Assembly: GCA_012513645.1 (NCBI GenBank)
Contig: JAAZBU010000016.1
Span: 1-56,358, forward strand
DNA length: 56,358 nucleotides
Source of the DNA: Clostridiales bacterium
GTDB taxonomy: Bacteria > Bacillota > Clostridia > Christensenellales > Aristaeellaceae
Direction of reading: 5' to 3'
The stretch's first letter is position 1; each line of letters opens with the position of its first letter. The position numbers and the translations under genes were made by a program. Below the pieces are notes generated by a model. It worked only from the letters and a program-made list of their open reading frames with translations. It was not told where the DNA came from and ran no database searches. Below are positions 9,057 through 16,455 of this stretch, one piece after another.

Positions 9057-9413
9057 TTATGTGCCCGTTTTCTGTGTTTTGGTTATGGACACAAGCAAGC
9101 GTATCAGTTCATTACAGGCGGTATGCGCTTGGGTGAACTGTGCTTGTTCCAAGTAGCCGCTCTCGGATAATATCTCGAGCCAATATTCGGTTTCCGATGC
9201 TTCTTTTAACGCGATGTTCAGCCGCGCATAAAAATCAGCCTTGCTTAAACCGCGAACCGCCTCCCGAACATTGGCACCGATACTGGTACCGCTTCTCAAC
9301 AGCTGCTTGGAGAGCACATATTCCCGATGCTCTTGCGTAAGCTCTTTATAAATCTGAACACACAATAACGCAAACTGCTTGCTTTTGACAAGAATCGGGT
9401 TGCTGTAATCCAC
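9057..9413 (-). CDS. Four-helix-bundle protein (23S rRNA intervening-sequence / IVP type)
   Basis: A 118-residue protein with the pattern of the S23/IVP four-helix-bundle family: KSKQFALLCVQIYKEL, then LSKQLLRSGTSIGANVREA, then SKADFYARLNIALKEASETEYWLEIL, then a last helix ending in IRLLVSITKT. Family members are encoded in intervening sequences of bacterial 23S rRNA and as free-standing genes; their biochemical role is unclear, though the fold resembles the Avd accessory protein of diversity-generating retroelements. Here it lies inside the nrdAB operon within repeat-bounded DNA. The start is GTG at 9413 with only a weak upstream AAGGGA, so its translation start is uncertain. Confidence 0.85.
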   Translation of the reverse strand: MDYSNPILVKSKQFALLCVQIYKELTQEHREYVLSKQLLRSGTSIGANVREAVRGLSKADFYARLNIALKEASETEYWLEILSESGYLEQAQFTQAHTACNELIRLLVSITKTQKTGT

Positions 9414-9515
9414 GTTGCGTCATGTCCCTTCGCATCTGTTATTCGATCCGATGCCTTGCTCTCTATTCGCTGCTTTGGTTGTGAGCCTCGATTCTAAAAG
9501 CACAATCTCGGTGAT

Positions 9516-9550
9516 TATTCCGAATTCCGTATTCCGAATTCCGAATTCAT
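9516..9550 (-). repeat. Right EcoRI-like repeat (inverted copy)
   Basis: On the minus strand this reads as tandem GGAATTCGG units beginning directly after the nrdA stop codon. It is the inverted partner of 9011-9042 and closely resembles the solo copy at 48068-48101. Confidence 0.7.
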
Positions 9551-9552
9551 TC

Positions 9553-12096
9553 TCAAGTTGCGCAACTCTCGCACTCCTCCACCTCCAGGGATTTGGAGCG
9601 GATGTAGTACAGGGTTTTTACGCCCTCGCGCCAGGCAAGCAGGTAGAGGTCCAGCACCTGGCGGAAGCTGTAATCGTTGGTGATGTACAGGTTCATGCTC
9701 TGGGCCTGGTCGATATGCCGCTGGCGCACGCCGCCCGCACGCACCGACCACTGCTGGTCGATGAGGTGGGCACTCTTATAATACCACCATGTGTCCAGCG
9801 ACAGGTCGGGCGCGGCGCGCGGGATGAGGCCGTTCTTCTTCTCATCGTAGTAAAAGCGGCTCATGATGGGGTCCACGCCGGCGGTGGTGCCGGCAATGAT
9901 GCTGGTGGAGCTGGTGGGCGCGATAGCCAGCAGGTAGCCGTTGCGCAGGCCGTCGCGATGCACCTCATCTTTCAGCTGCTGCCAGCGCTCGCTGTCGTAG
10001 CCGCGCTTGTCAAAGTAGGCGCCCGTCTCCCAGTCCGAGCCAGGGAAGTACTCGTAGCGCCCCTTCTCGCGGGCAATGGCCAGGCTGGCCCGGATGCTGT
10101 GATAGTTGATATCTTCAAATACCCGGTCGGCAAAGGTCAGGTGCTTGTCTGTCTCCCAGCCGATGCCGTTGAGCGCCAGCAGGTGGTGGTAGCCGCTCAC
10201 CCCCAGGCCGATGGGCCGGTAGAGGTGGTTGTTGATCTTGGCATAGGGCACCGGGAAGAAGTTGAGCTCGATCACATTGTCAAGCGCCCGCACGGAGGAC
10301 GTGATAACCTCCTCGAGCTCGGCTGCGTTGTTCACGTCGATCTTGCCCAGGTTGAGGCTGGCCAGGTTACACACCACATAGTCGCCCGGGCGGGTGACGG
10401 TGACCACCACGGTCTCGCCGTTGACGGTCTCGATGCGCTGGTCCACGCTCTCCACCGCGCTCATGTTCTGGGCGATCTCGGTGCACAGGTTGCTGCAGTA
10501 GATGATGCCCTTGTGGGGGTTGGGGTTCATGCGGTTGACATGGTCGCGGTTGAAGGCGAAGGGGGTACCGGTCTCCACCGCGCTCTTAATGATCAGACGC
10601 AGGATGTCCTTGATGGGAATCACCCGGCGGGAGATGCGGCTGTCGGCCACGCACTCCAGGTATTTTTGCGTCCACTCCTCGCCGAAGCTGTCCTCCAGCG
10701 CGTAGCCTTTGCGGGTCTCGATCTCGTGGGGGTCAAACAGGTGCCAGTCGCCGCCGATGTTGCCCTCCACCTGCTGCCAGAAGTAATCCGGAAAGCACAC
10801 CGCAGGAAACACATCGTGGGCCTTCATGCGGTCGTCGCCGTTGTTGGTGCGCAGCTGCAAAAACTCGGGCAGGTCGCGGTGCCACACATCCAGGTACACG
10901 GCCACCGCCCCCTGGCGCACACCTAACTGGTCCACCGCCACGGCGGTGTCGTTGGCCAGGCGGATCCAGCGGATCACGCCGCCGGCCGCGCCCTCAAAGC
11001 CCCGGATGTCGGATCCGTGGCTGCGCACCTTGCCGAAGTACAGCCCCATGCCGCCGCCGTACTTGGATACGTTGGCGAAGTTGGAGATGCTGCGGTAGAT
11101 GCCCTGCAGGTCGTCGGGCACGGTGTCGATAAAGCAGCTGGACAGCTGGTGATAGGGCTTGCGCGAGTTGGCCAGCGTGGGCGTGGCCATGGTCACCCGC
11201 AGGGTGGACAGCATGTCGTAGAAGCGCTGCGTCCAGTACAGCCTGTCCTCGGGCTTCTCGGGGATGGCCAGAAACAGCGCGATGTTGAGGTACATCTCCT
11301 GTATGGTCTCCAGCGCCTTGTGGCCCCGGTCACGAATCACGTAGCGCTTGGTCAGCAGCTCCAGCCCCGAGTAGGGAAACAGCTGGTCGCGCTCGGGCCG
11401 CATAAACTGGGCGGCCCGGTTCAGCTCGTCGGCGGTGTAGGTTTGCAGCATCTGCTCGGCGCACAGGCCCTGCTGGGTGAGGTAGCTGATCTTCTCATAG
11501 TGGGTATTGAGCCCCAGGCTGCGCATGCGCGCGTCCATCTGGTGCAGGTAGTAGGCGTTGAACAGCCGGCCGGCCACCATCTCCCACTGGGGGGCCTCAG
11601 GGTCAATCAGCTCGATGGCCGAGCGCACCAACAGGTTCATGCGCTCCTCCAGCTCCACATCCTCCTTGTAAAAGCTGAGGAACTTGCGGTGCAGGTGCCC
11701 CAGGTCGTAGGCATCGTCCCGAAAATCCTCTTCAATGCCCAGCAGCACCGGCCCCAGCGCCTCAAACTCGGGGAACTGCGCCATCAGGCTCTGGCGTTCC
11801 TCGCGCTTTTTGCGGCGGGTGTCGCGGTAGAGGATGTAGCTCTTGGCCTGGTCGTAGTGCCCGGCCTCCATGAGGGCGCGCTCCACCAGGTCCTGCACCG
11901 CCTCCACGTTGAAGGGGCGGGTGTCAGCCAGGATCAGGGCCTCCACCCGCTCCACAATGGCGCTCAGGCGGTCCTCGTCGATGTCCACACCGGTGGCGGC
12001 GAACACCTTGCGGATGGCGTTTAATATCTTGCGGCTGTCGTACTGCTCTGCCTTGCCGCTGCGCTTGATGATCTCCCCGGGAATCTGTCTGGCCAT
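9553..12096 (-). CDS. nrdA: Class Ia ribonucleoside-diphosphate reductase, alpha subunit
   Basis: Catalytic subunit, 847 residues, reducing ribonucleoside diphosphates with the NrdB radical. An N-terminal ATP-cone (about residues 5-95, starting EIIKRSGKAEQYD) gives dATP feedback. The active-site set is intact: C321 (LSSCFID), N536/C538/E540 (SNLCTEI), C576 (VVCNLASLNL), the tyrosine pair Y830-Y831 (LYYIR) and the C-terminal shuttle C842/C845 (ECESCAT). The phosphate loop TSSTSIIAGTTAGVDPI is present. The ATG at 12096 follows AAGGGAGACCATT; an in-frame extension to 12246 reads through the promoter and is rejected. Candidate NrdR boxes overlap the promoter. An O2-dependent enzyme in an otherwise anaerobic gene set suggests some oxygen exposure. 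Confidence 0.95.
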   Translation of the reverse strand: MARQIPGEIIKRSGKAEQYDSRKILNAIRKVFAATGVDIDEDRLSAIVERVEALILADTRPFNVEAVQDLVERALMEAGHYDQAKSYILYRDTRRKKREERQSLMAQFPEFEALGPVLLGIEEDFRDDAYDLGHLHRKFLSFYKEDVELEERMNLLVRSAIELIDPEAPQWEMVAGRLFNAYYLHQMDARMRSLGLNTHYEKISYLTQQGLCAEQMLQTYTADELNRAAQFMRPERDQLFPYSGLELLTKRYVIRDRGHKALETIQEMYLNIALFLAIPEKPEDRLYWTQRFYDMLSTLRVTMATPTLANSRKPYHQLSSCFIDTVPDDLQGIYRSISNFANVSKYGGGMGLYFGKVRSHGSDIRGFEGAAGGVIRWIRLANDTAVAVDQLGVRQGAVAVYLDVWHRDLPEFLQLRTNNGDDRMKAHDVFPAVCFPDYFWQQVEGNIGGDWHLFDPHEIETRKGYALEDSFGEEWTQKYLECVADSRISRRVIPIKDILRLIIKSAVETGTPFAFNRDHVNRMNPNPHKGIIYCSNLCTEIAQNMSAVESVDQRIETVNGETVVVTVTRPGDYVVCNLASLNLGKIDVNNAAELEEVITSSVRALDNVIELNFFPVPYAKINNHLYRPIGLGVSGYHHLLALNGIGWETDKHLTFADRVFEDINYHSIRASLAIAREKGRYEYFPGSDWETGAYFDKRGYDSERWQQLKDEVHRDGLRNGYLLAIAPTSSTSIIAGTTAGVDPIMSRFYYDEKKNGLIPRAAPDLSLDTWWYYKSAHLIDQQWSVRAGGVRQRHIDQAQSMNLYITNDYSFRQVLDLYLLAWREGVKTLYYIRSKSLEVEECESCAT

Positions 12097-12112
12097 AATG
12101 GTCTCCCTTGCA

Positions 12113-12171
12113 AAACTATATCTTGTGGTCTTATACCCAATTTTTACCGTTGGAGACACATTATATAGGGG
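12113..12171 (-). promoter_or_regulatory. Candidate NrdR box pair upstream of nrdA
   Basis: Two 16-mers on the minus strand, CCCCTATATAATGTGT (12156-12171) and CCACAAGATATAGTTT (12113-12128), each match the remembered NrdR consensus ACACWATATATWGTGT at 13 of 16 positions. Their centres are 43 bp apart, close to four helical turns, and the first overlaps the -10 of the nrdA promoter. No nrdR gene is in the window. Confidence 0.5.
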
Positions 12172-12189
12172 GTCAAGGTGTTGTGTCAA
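12160..12189 (-). promoter_or_regulatory. Sigma-A promoter of nrdA
   Basis: Perfect TTGACA (12184-12189) and perfect TATAAT (12160-12165) with an 18-base spacer on the minus strand, 64 bases upstream of the start codon. The -10 is embedded in a candidate NrdR box. Confidence 0.8.
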
Positions 12190-12204
12190 CCACAACCGCC
12201 GCAC

Positions 12205-12237
12205 AAAAATGCCCCCAAGGCAGCAGACCTCAGGGGC
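12205..12237 (-). terminator. Intrinsic terminator of the mol-mobB operon
   Basis: A 10-bp stem with two GU pairs (12228-12237 with 12211-12220) is followed on the minus strand by ATTTTT. It lies 20 bases past the mobB stop. Confidence 0.8.
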
Positions 12238-12257
12238 GAGTAACAATAATATTCTTT

Positions 12258-12758
12258 TTACACCACTCGAATGAACGTCAGGATAATCTCCACCAGCCCG
12301 TCCACATCGTTGATATCCACGCTGGGCACGCCGGGCAGCGTAAGATCGGTATCCGTGGCCAGGGCAATCAGCTGCTCGGGCGGCGCGATGGCCTGATTGC
12401 TGTTGCCCCGGCGAACCACCTCAATCTTGGGGTAAGGGGTCTCCCGGGCCCCTTCGATGAGCACAATATCGGCCTCGGCCATCATGTGCAGCAGGCCGTC
12501 GATGCTCTGCGGCTCGTCCTTGATCAGCATGTACTTGTCGCGGTCAAACACCGCGCTGGCAAACGCGCCCGCCTGCCGGTGGCGCCAGCTGTCGCGCCCG
12601 GGCACATCGGGGTCGAAGTGGTGGGCATCGTGCTTGATGCTGCCCACGCGCAGCCCCCGCCCGCTCAGGGCCTCGATCAGCTTGACCATCAGCGTGGTCT
12701 TGCCGGAGTTTTTAACGCCTGTGATGCCGATAACAGGCGGCAGCCCGCGCGTGTTCAC
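12258..12758 (-). CDS. mobB: Molybdopterin-guanine dinucleotide biosynthesis adaptor MobB
   Basis: P-loop GTPase that assists MobA in attaching GMP to molybdopterin; 166 residues. Walker A is GVKNSGKTT (residues 14-22), followed by the family signature VGSIKHDAHHFDPDVPGRDSWRHRQAGA (first 20 residues: VGSIKHDAHHFDPDVPGRDS) and Walker B IVLIEGARETPYPKIEV. The start is GTG at 12758, overlapping the stop of the upstream binding protein as GTGA, so the two are translationally coupled. It is the last gene of a Moco-riboswitch operon, which supports a role in pterin-cofactor supply. No mobA or moa genes are in the window. Confidence 0.92.
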   Translation of the reverse strand: MNTRGLPPVIGITGVKNSGKTTLMVKLIEALSGRGLRVGSIKHDAHHFDPDVPGRDSWRHRQAGAFASAVFDRDKYMLIKDEPQSIDGLLHMMAEADIVLIEGARETPYPKIEVVRRGNSNQAIAPPEQLIALATDTDLTLPGVPSVDINDVDGLVEIILTFIRVV

Positions 12759-13795
12759 TGCCCGGGCAGCGCCCCGGCCATCAGCACATCGTACTGATCG
12801 GCGGTCAGCGCCCTGCCGTAGAACAACTCGTAGTAGCGGCTGATTTCGGCCTGCAGGTCATAGTCCGCGATGTCGGGGTACAGCACCTTTTGCAGCCAGA
12901 TCATACCCAGCAGCCGCTGGATGGAGGCCGGGAAGCCCATCCAATTGTAGGGGCCCTGCGGCGCCTGCACGTAGCGCCCCTCGCGGATGGCCGCAAGCTG
13001 CTGCCACAGCGGGTCTTCCCCCACCTTGGCATACACGCTGCCCGGCGCGAAGACGATGAAGCCCGGCTCCCACAAATACAGCTGCTCCATGTCCACCTCG
13101 TTACCGGTGCCCTTGGAGGTGGGGTTGTCCACCACGGCGGCGTTGTCGGCCACCAGGTCGAGCACCTCGGCGTGGAAGCTGCCCCGGGCGATGACGTTCA
13201 GCCCGGCGTCTCCCAGACTGTAGAGCAGGCTGGCCTTGTTGCCGCCCACCTTGCCCATGATATCCTGCGCGCGGGCGTACACCTCGTCGCAGTAGGCGGC
13301 CAGGGATTGGGCCTTCTCCTGCGCGCCCAGCAGCTCGCCCAGCATGCGGTAGGCATCGCCCGCATCATTCAGGTGCATGGTGATGTGCACGCAGGGGATG
13401 CCGATCTGCTCCTGCAGGGCGTCCATGTCCTCGCCAACGGTGCCCTTGGGCTCGCCAATGTCAATGATCACCTGGGGATCCAGGCGCGCCAGCTCCTCCA
13501 AATTGAGGTCGCCGCGGGTGCCGTACAGCTGACCGATCACCGGCAGGTCTTTCAGGTTGGCCATGTACGCCTCCTCCCCCCGGTCAAAGGGGGTGGCCAG
13601 GCCGACCATGCGCTCGGGCGCGATGCTCATCAGCACCATCTGGGCCACCGGGCCGGAGGGGGCGATGCGCTCGATATTTTGGGGCAGCTGCACGCTGCGC
13701 CCGGCAGAATCGGTGAAGGTCACGGCATCCTGGGCAAGGGACAGCGCGGGCATCAGCAGGGCCAGCGCCAGCAGGCAGCAAAGCAGTCTTTTCAC
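12755..13795 (-). CDS. Periplasmic-binding-type ABC receptor, probably molybdate/tungstate (MolA-like)
   Basis: Substrate-binding protein of the FecB/BtuF class III fold, 346 residues. A signal peptide (MKRLLCCLLALALLMPALSLA) lacks a lipobox. The body begins VTFTDSAGRSVQLPQNIERI, typical of this fold, with LNLEELARLDPQVIIDIGE in the middle. By sequence alone it could bind iron-siderophore, cobalamin, heme or oxyanions. The operon contains a FecCD permease, an ATPase, MobB and a Moco-family riboswitch, so molybdate or tungstate is the likeliest ligand, as in the Haemophilus MolABC system. Start is GTG at 13795, overlapping the ATPase stop as GTGA. Confidence 0.8.
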   Translation of the reverse strand: MKRLLCCLLALALLMPALSLAQDAVTFTDSAGRSVQLPQNIERIAPSGPVAQMVLMSIAPERMVGLATPFDRGEEAYMANLKDLPVIGQLYGTRGDLNLEELARLDPQVIIDIGEPKGTVGEDMDALQEQIGIPCVHITMHLNDAGDAYRMLGELLGAQEKAQSLAAYCDEVYARAQDIMGKVGGNKASLLYSLGDAGLNVIARGSFHAEVLDLVADNAAVVDNPTSKGTGNEVDMEQLYLWEPGFIVFAPGSVYAKVGEDPLWQQLAAIREGRYVQAPQGPYNWMGFPASIQRLLGMIWLQKVLYPDIADYDLQAEISRYYELFYGRALTADQYDVLMAGALPGQ

Positions 13796-14589
13796 GGCAG
13801 TTCACACTCCATGGTACATATTTCCCTCGGCACACATACGCGCACACAGTCATCCCGCAGGCTTTCCACCTGCGCGGTGATGCCGTAGAGCTCCTCCATC
13901 AGGGGCGCGGTGAACACCTCTCTGGGCGTCCCATTGGCCACGATGCGCCCGCCCTGCATGGCCAAAATCTCATCCGAAAACAGGTAGGCCTGGTTGGGGT
14001 TGTGCGTGGCCTGTAATATGGCATAGCCTTGGTTGCTCAGCCTGCGCACCTGCTGCATCACGCGGATCTGGTTGCCCCAGTCCAGGCTGGCCGTGGGCTC
14101 ATCCATGATCAGCAGGCGCGAATCCTGCGCGATGGCCCGGGCAATCAGCACAAGCTGCTGCTCGCCGCCCGATATGCGCATGTAGTCGCGCTGGGCAAAG
14201 TCGGCCATCTGCAGGGTATCCAGCGCCCGCATGGCGGCCTCGCGCTCGGCCCTGCCGGGGGAAGAAAACGCCCCCAGCCGCGAGGAGGTGCCCATCAGCA
14301 CCATGTCCAGCACCGTGTAGTTAAAGGCGGGGTAGTGCGCCTGGGGGATGTAAGCCACGCTGCGGGCCATGCGCTTAAGGGGGATGGCGCGCGCGTTTTG
14401 CCCATGCAGTGTGATCTGCCCCGCGTATCCCGGCAGCAGGCCCAAGATGCACTTGAACAGCGTGGACTTGCCAGCGCCGTTGGGCCCTAACAGCGACATC
14501 ACGCTGCCCTCCCGCAGGGCAAAGTCCACCCCCTGCAGCACGGGCCGCTGCCCGTAGGAGAAAGCCAGGCCCTGCACCTGCAGCATCAT
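13792..14589 (-). CDS. ABC transporter ATP-binding protein (FecE/BtuD/MolC-like)
   Basis: ATPase of the same importer, 265 residues. Walker A GPNGAGKST, Q-loop AYIPQAH, signature ISGGEQQLVLIARA, Walker B LLIMDEP with TASLDWGNQ, and H-loop QATHNPNQA are all visible. The start ATG (14589) overlaps the permease stop as ATGA. A longer in-frame reading extends to 14859 but lies inside the permease in another frame and is rejected. Confidence 0.9.
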   Translation of the reverse strand: MMLQVQGLAFSYGQRPVLQGVDFALREGSVMSLLGPNGAGKSTLFKCILGLLPGYAGQITLHGQNARAIPLKRMARSVAYIPQAHYPAFNYTVLDMVLMGTSSRLGAFSSPGRAEREAAMRALDTLQMADFAQRDYMRISGGEQQLVLIARAIAQDSRLLIMDEPTASLDWGNQIRVMQQVRRLSNQGYAILQATHNPNQAYLFSDEILAMQGGRIVANGTPREVFTAPLMEELYGITAQVESLRDDCVRVCVPREICTMECELP

Positions 14590-15611
14590 CCGTGCCCCTC
14601 CCCCCGCGTGATCAGCGACAGAAAGAAGGGCGCGCCGATAAACGCCGTCAGGATGCCGATGGGGATCTCCGTCTGCAGCAGGTTGCGGGCCAGGTTGTCC
14701 ACCAGCAGCAAAAACAGCGCGCCAAACAGCATGGAAGCCGGCATCAGGTGGCGGTAGTTGTTGCCCAGCAGCATGCGGGACAGGTGCGGTATCACCAGCC
14801 CCACCCAGCCGATGGTGCCCGATACCGATACCGCGGCCGAAGTGACCAGCGTGGCGCACAGCACAATGATGACCCGCAGCCGCCCCACATGCACGCCCAT
14901 GGTACGTGCCTCGTCATCCCCCAGGGTCAGCACATTGATGCGCCAGCGCAGCAGCAGCAGGGGGATCAGCCCCAGCGCCATGGGCAAAGCGGCAAAGGCT
15001 ACATCGCTCAGCCGGGCGCCGGCCAGGCTGCCCATCAGCCAGTAGGTGATGGCGGGCAGCTGGTCATTGGGGTCGGCCACTAACTTGATAAAGCCGGTGC
15101 CGGCAGACAGCAGGGAGGACACCATGATGCCCGACAATATCAGCCCCAGCACGCGCTTGCCCCGCGCCCGGGTACTCACCAGCCAGACTGCTCCCACCGT
15201 CAACAGGCTGAAGCAAAAGGCGCTCAGGGTGATCAGCGGTGAAGGCCAGCGAAGCAAAATGGCCAGCGCCGCGCCAAAGGCAGCACCTGCCGATGCCCCC
15301 AGGATGTCGGGCGACGCCATCGGGTTTTGAAAGATGCCCTGATAGGCGGCCCCCGCCGCCGACAGGCAGCAGCCCACCATGCAGGCCAGCAGCACCCGCG
15401 GCAGCCGGATGTTGATCAGCACCGTCTCCAGCCGCTCGGCCCAGAACGGCTCCACGGCAAACACCTTGCTGCCCAAAATGCCCAACACCTCCCGCGGGGC
15501 GATGGGGTAGCGACCCCAGCCGAAGGAGAGCAGCACGCCCGCAGCCAGCAGCACGCCCATGGCGGCCAGGGTCCACCGCGGCCGGCTGCCGGCCGTCAGC
15601 CTGTCAGGCAT
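14586..15611 (-). CDS. FecCD-family ABC permease (MolB-like, probable molybdate/tungstate importer)
   Basis: Ten-helix BtuC/FecCD-type permease, 341 residues from MPDRLTAGSRPRWTLAAMGV. Family blocks are clear: RLPRVLLACMVGCCLSAAGA, YQGIFQNPMASPDILGASAG, WLMGSLAG, TIGWVGLVIPHLSRMLLGN, and EIPIGILTAFIGAPFFLSL at the end. The frame stays open upstream to 15755, but that part overlaps a riboswitch and hairpin. The ATG at 15611 has no convincing ribosome binding site of its own. It overlaps the end of a short upstream ORF (15604-15654) that does have one, so coupled reinitiation is likely. Confidence 0.88.
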   Translation of the reverse strand: MPDRLTAGSRPRWTLAAMGVLLAAGVLLSFGWGRYPIAPREVLGILGSKVFAVEPFWAERLETVLINIRLPRVLLACMVGCCLSAAGAAYQGIFQNPMASPDILGASAGAAFGAALAILLRWPSPLITLSAFCFSLLTVGAVWLVSTRARGKRVLGLILSGIMVSSLLSAGTGFIKLVADPNDQLPAITYWLMGSLAGARLSDVAFAALPMALGLIPLLLLRWRINVLTLGDDEARTMGVHVGRLRVIIVLCATLVTSAAVSVSGTIGWVGLVIPHLSRMLLGNNYRHLMPASMLFGALFLLLVDNLARNLLQTEIPIGILTAFIGAPFFLSLITRGEGHG

Positions 15612-15654
15612 GGGTATAGCCGGCGCGTGCGCCCCTTGTGGTTTTGATATCCAT
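15604..15654 (-). CDS. Putative 16-codon leader peptide ahead of the MolB-like permease
   Basis: ATG at 15654 lies eight bases after AGGA and encodes MDIKTTRGARAGYTHA. Its TGA stop (15604-15606) overlaps the permease ATG region (ATGCCTGA), an arrangement suited to translational coupling. Its ribosome binding site is in the 3' arm of the hairpin 15661-15694. An indel placing this start in the permease frame is an alternative. Confidence 0.45.
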   Translation of the reverse strand: MDIKTTRGARAGYTHA

Positions 15655-15656
15655 GC

Positions 15657-15694
15657 AAAAGTTCCTTTCTGCTGGAAGAGCAACAGAAAGGAAC
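15657..15694 (-). terminator. Expression-platform hairpin downstream of the Moco-family riboswitch
   Basis: A perfect 11-bp stem (15684-15694 with 15661-15671) is followed by TTTT on the minus strand. The 3' arm also contains the ribosome binding site of the leader ORF. It could therefore act as a weak terminator, as a translation block, or as both. Confidence 0.6.
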
Positions 15695-15713
15695 GACGTC
15701 CGGCTGTCTGTTT

Positions 15714-15825
15714 GCTCTCCTTTTCAATCAGGAAGGTTTGGCCGTTTCCGGCCAAGCCCTTTGGCGGCGAATCGCCCGGCAGAACAGGCCATGGAATCCT
15801 CTGTAGGCCTGTGCGCTCGGAGAAC
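15714..15825 (-). ncRNA. Moco-family (Moco/Tuco) riboswitch
   Basis: About 112 nt upstream of the Mol-like importer fold as a Moco RNA. P1 pairs 15819-15825 with 15714-15720 (7 bp). P2 is ACAGGCC paired with GGCCTGT. A small GGCG/CGCC hairpin follows. The core CCAAAGGGC is followed by a UUGGCCG stem capped by GAAA, and then CCUUCCUGAUUGAAAAGGAG. The order of stems and the GGGC..stem..CCUUCC..GAAAAGGAG segment match the E. coli moaA leader as I remember it. These RNAs respond to molybdenum or tungsten cofactor; which of the two applies here cannot be read from sequence by eye. Confidence 0.82.
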
Positions 15826-15885
15826 TGTGATGTTCAGTTGTATCGTGCCAAGCAAACCATTACTCGGCTACGCGGGGTAAATTTA

Positions 15886-16446
15886 TCACACCCCGCCCAT
15901 ATCGTCAACAGTTTTTTGCATTGCTATACGGATCAGCCGATCCAGCGGCTCGGCCAGCTCATCGCGGTTGCGGGCACTCACCTCGATCACCTGCACATCC
16001 CCCCGCCGGCGGATGGCCTGCAAAAAGGGATGGGCCTTTGGCTTGATGACGCCCAGCACGGGGATGGGCCCATCCAGCCGCGCCAGCACCGCGGCCTGAA
16101 AGCGCAGCGCCTCCCCCTCCAGCGTGCCCAACTCATCCATCAGCACCAGGTCAGGGCTGTCCGGCTGCGCCAGGTACATTGGCCCCAGGCGGTCAAACAC
16201 ATCGGCAAAGCGCCGCAAAGGCCGGCCCGGATGGCACAGGGCCACCGTATTGCTCGCATCACAGGGGGTATGCGGTCGTGCGGCGGGCACCATGTACACA
16301 TGCCGCAGGGATGAATCCGCCCCCGGGTATGCGCTGAGGGTATAAAAGCCGCCCAGGCGCAGCCCGGGGTGCAGGGCCAGCACGCGATGAATCAGCGTGC
16401 TTTTGCCCACCTGGATATCGCCCGTCAGAAAAATATGCCTCGCCAC
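15886..16446 (-). CDS. P-loop NTPase, THEP1/NTPase_1-like
   Basis: A 186-residue NTPase: Walker A GDIQVGKST near the N-terminus, then LGGFYTLSA, and Walker B LVLMDELGTLEG near residue 103. This pattern (short P-loop protein, GG-hairpin, DE-x-G-x-(L/M)E) fits the THEP1-type nucleoside-triphosphatase family, whose cellular role is unsettled. GTG start at 16446 behind GAGGAGCGGC, nine bases after fdhD, so cotranscribed with it. The context suggests a role in molybdenum/tungsten enzyme maturation, but this is only inference. MobA or MobB homology was considered and not seen. Confidence 0.72.
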   Translation of the reverse strand: MARHIFLTGDIQVGKSTLIHRVLALHPGLRLGGFYTLSAYPGADSSLRHVYMVPAARPHTPCDASNTVALCHPGRPLRRFADVFDRLGPMYLAQPDSPDLVLMDELGTLEGEALRFQAAVLARLDGPIPVLGVIKPKAHPFLQAIRRRGDVQVIEVSARNRDELAEPLDRLIRIAMQKTVDDMGGV

Positions 16447-16455
16447 GCCGCTCCT

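Larger units (their letters stand above)
9011..9550. mobile_element. Repeat-bounded element carrying a four-helix-bundle ORF, between nrdA and nrdB
   Basis: A roughly 540-bp segment is bounded by GGAATTCGG-type repeats in inverted orientation (9011-9042 and 9516-9550) and contains one ORF of the 23S intervening-sequence protein type. It fits exactly between the nrdA stop and the nrdB ribosome binding site. A solo copy of the same repeat occurs after pyk at 48068. Mobility is inferred from this architecture; no transposase is present and no target duplication was identified. Confidence 0.5.

Noticed and set aside
9011-9550. The GGAATTCGG arrays as a CRISPR array
   Set aside because: Units are about 10 bp with no unique spacers and no cas genes nearby.
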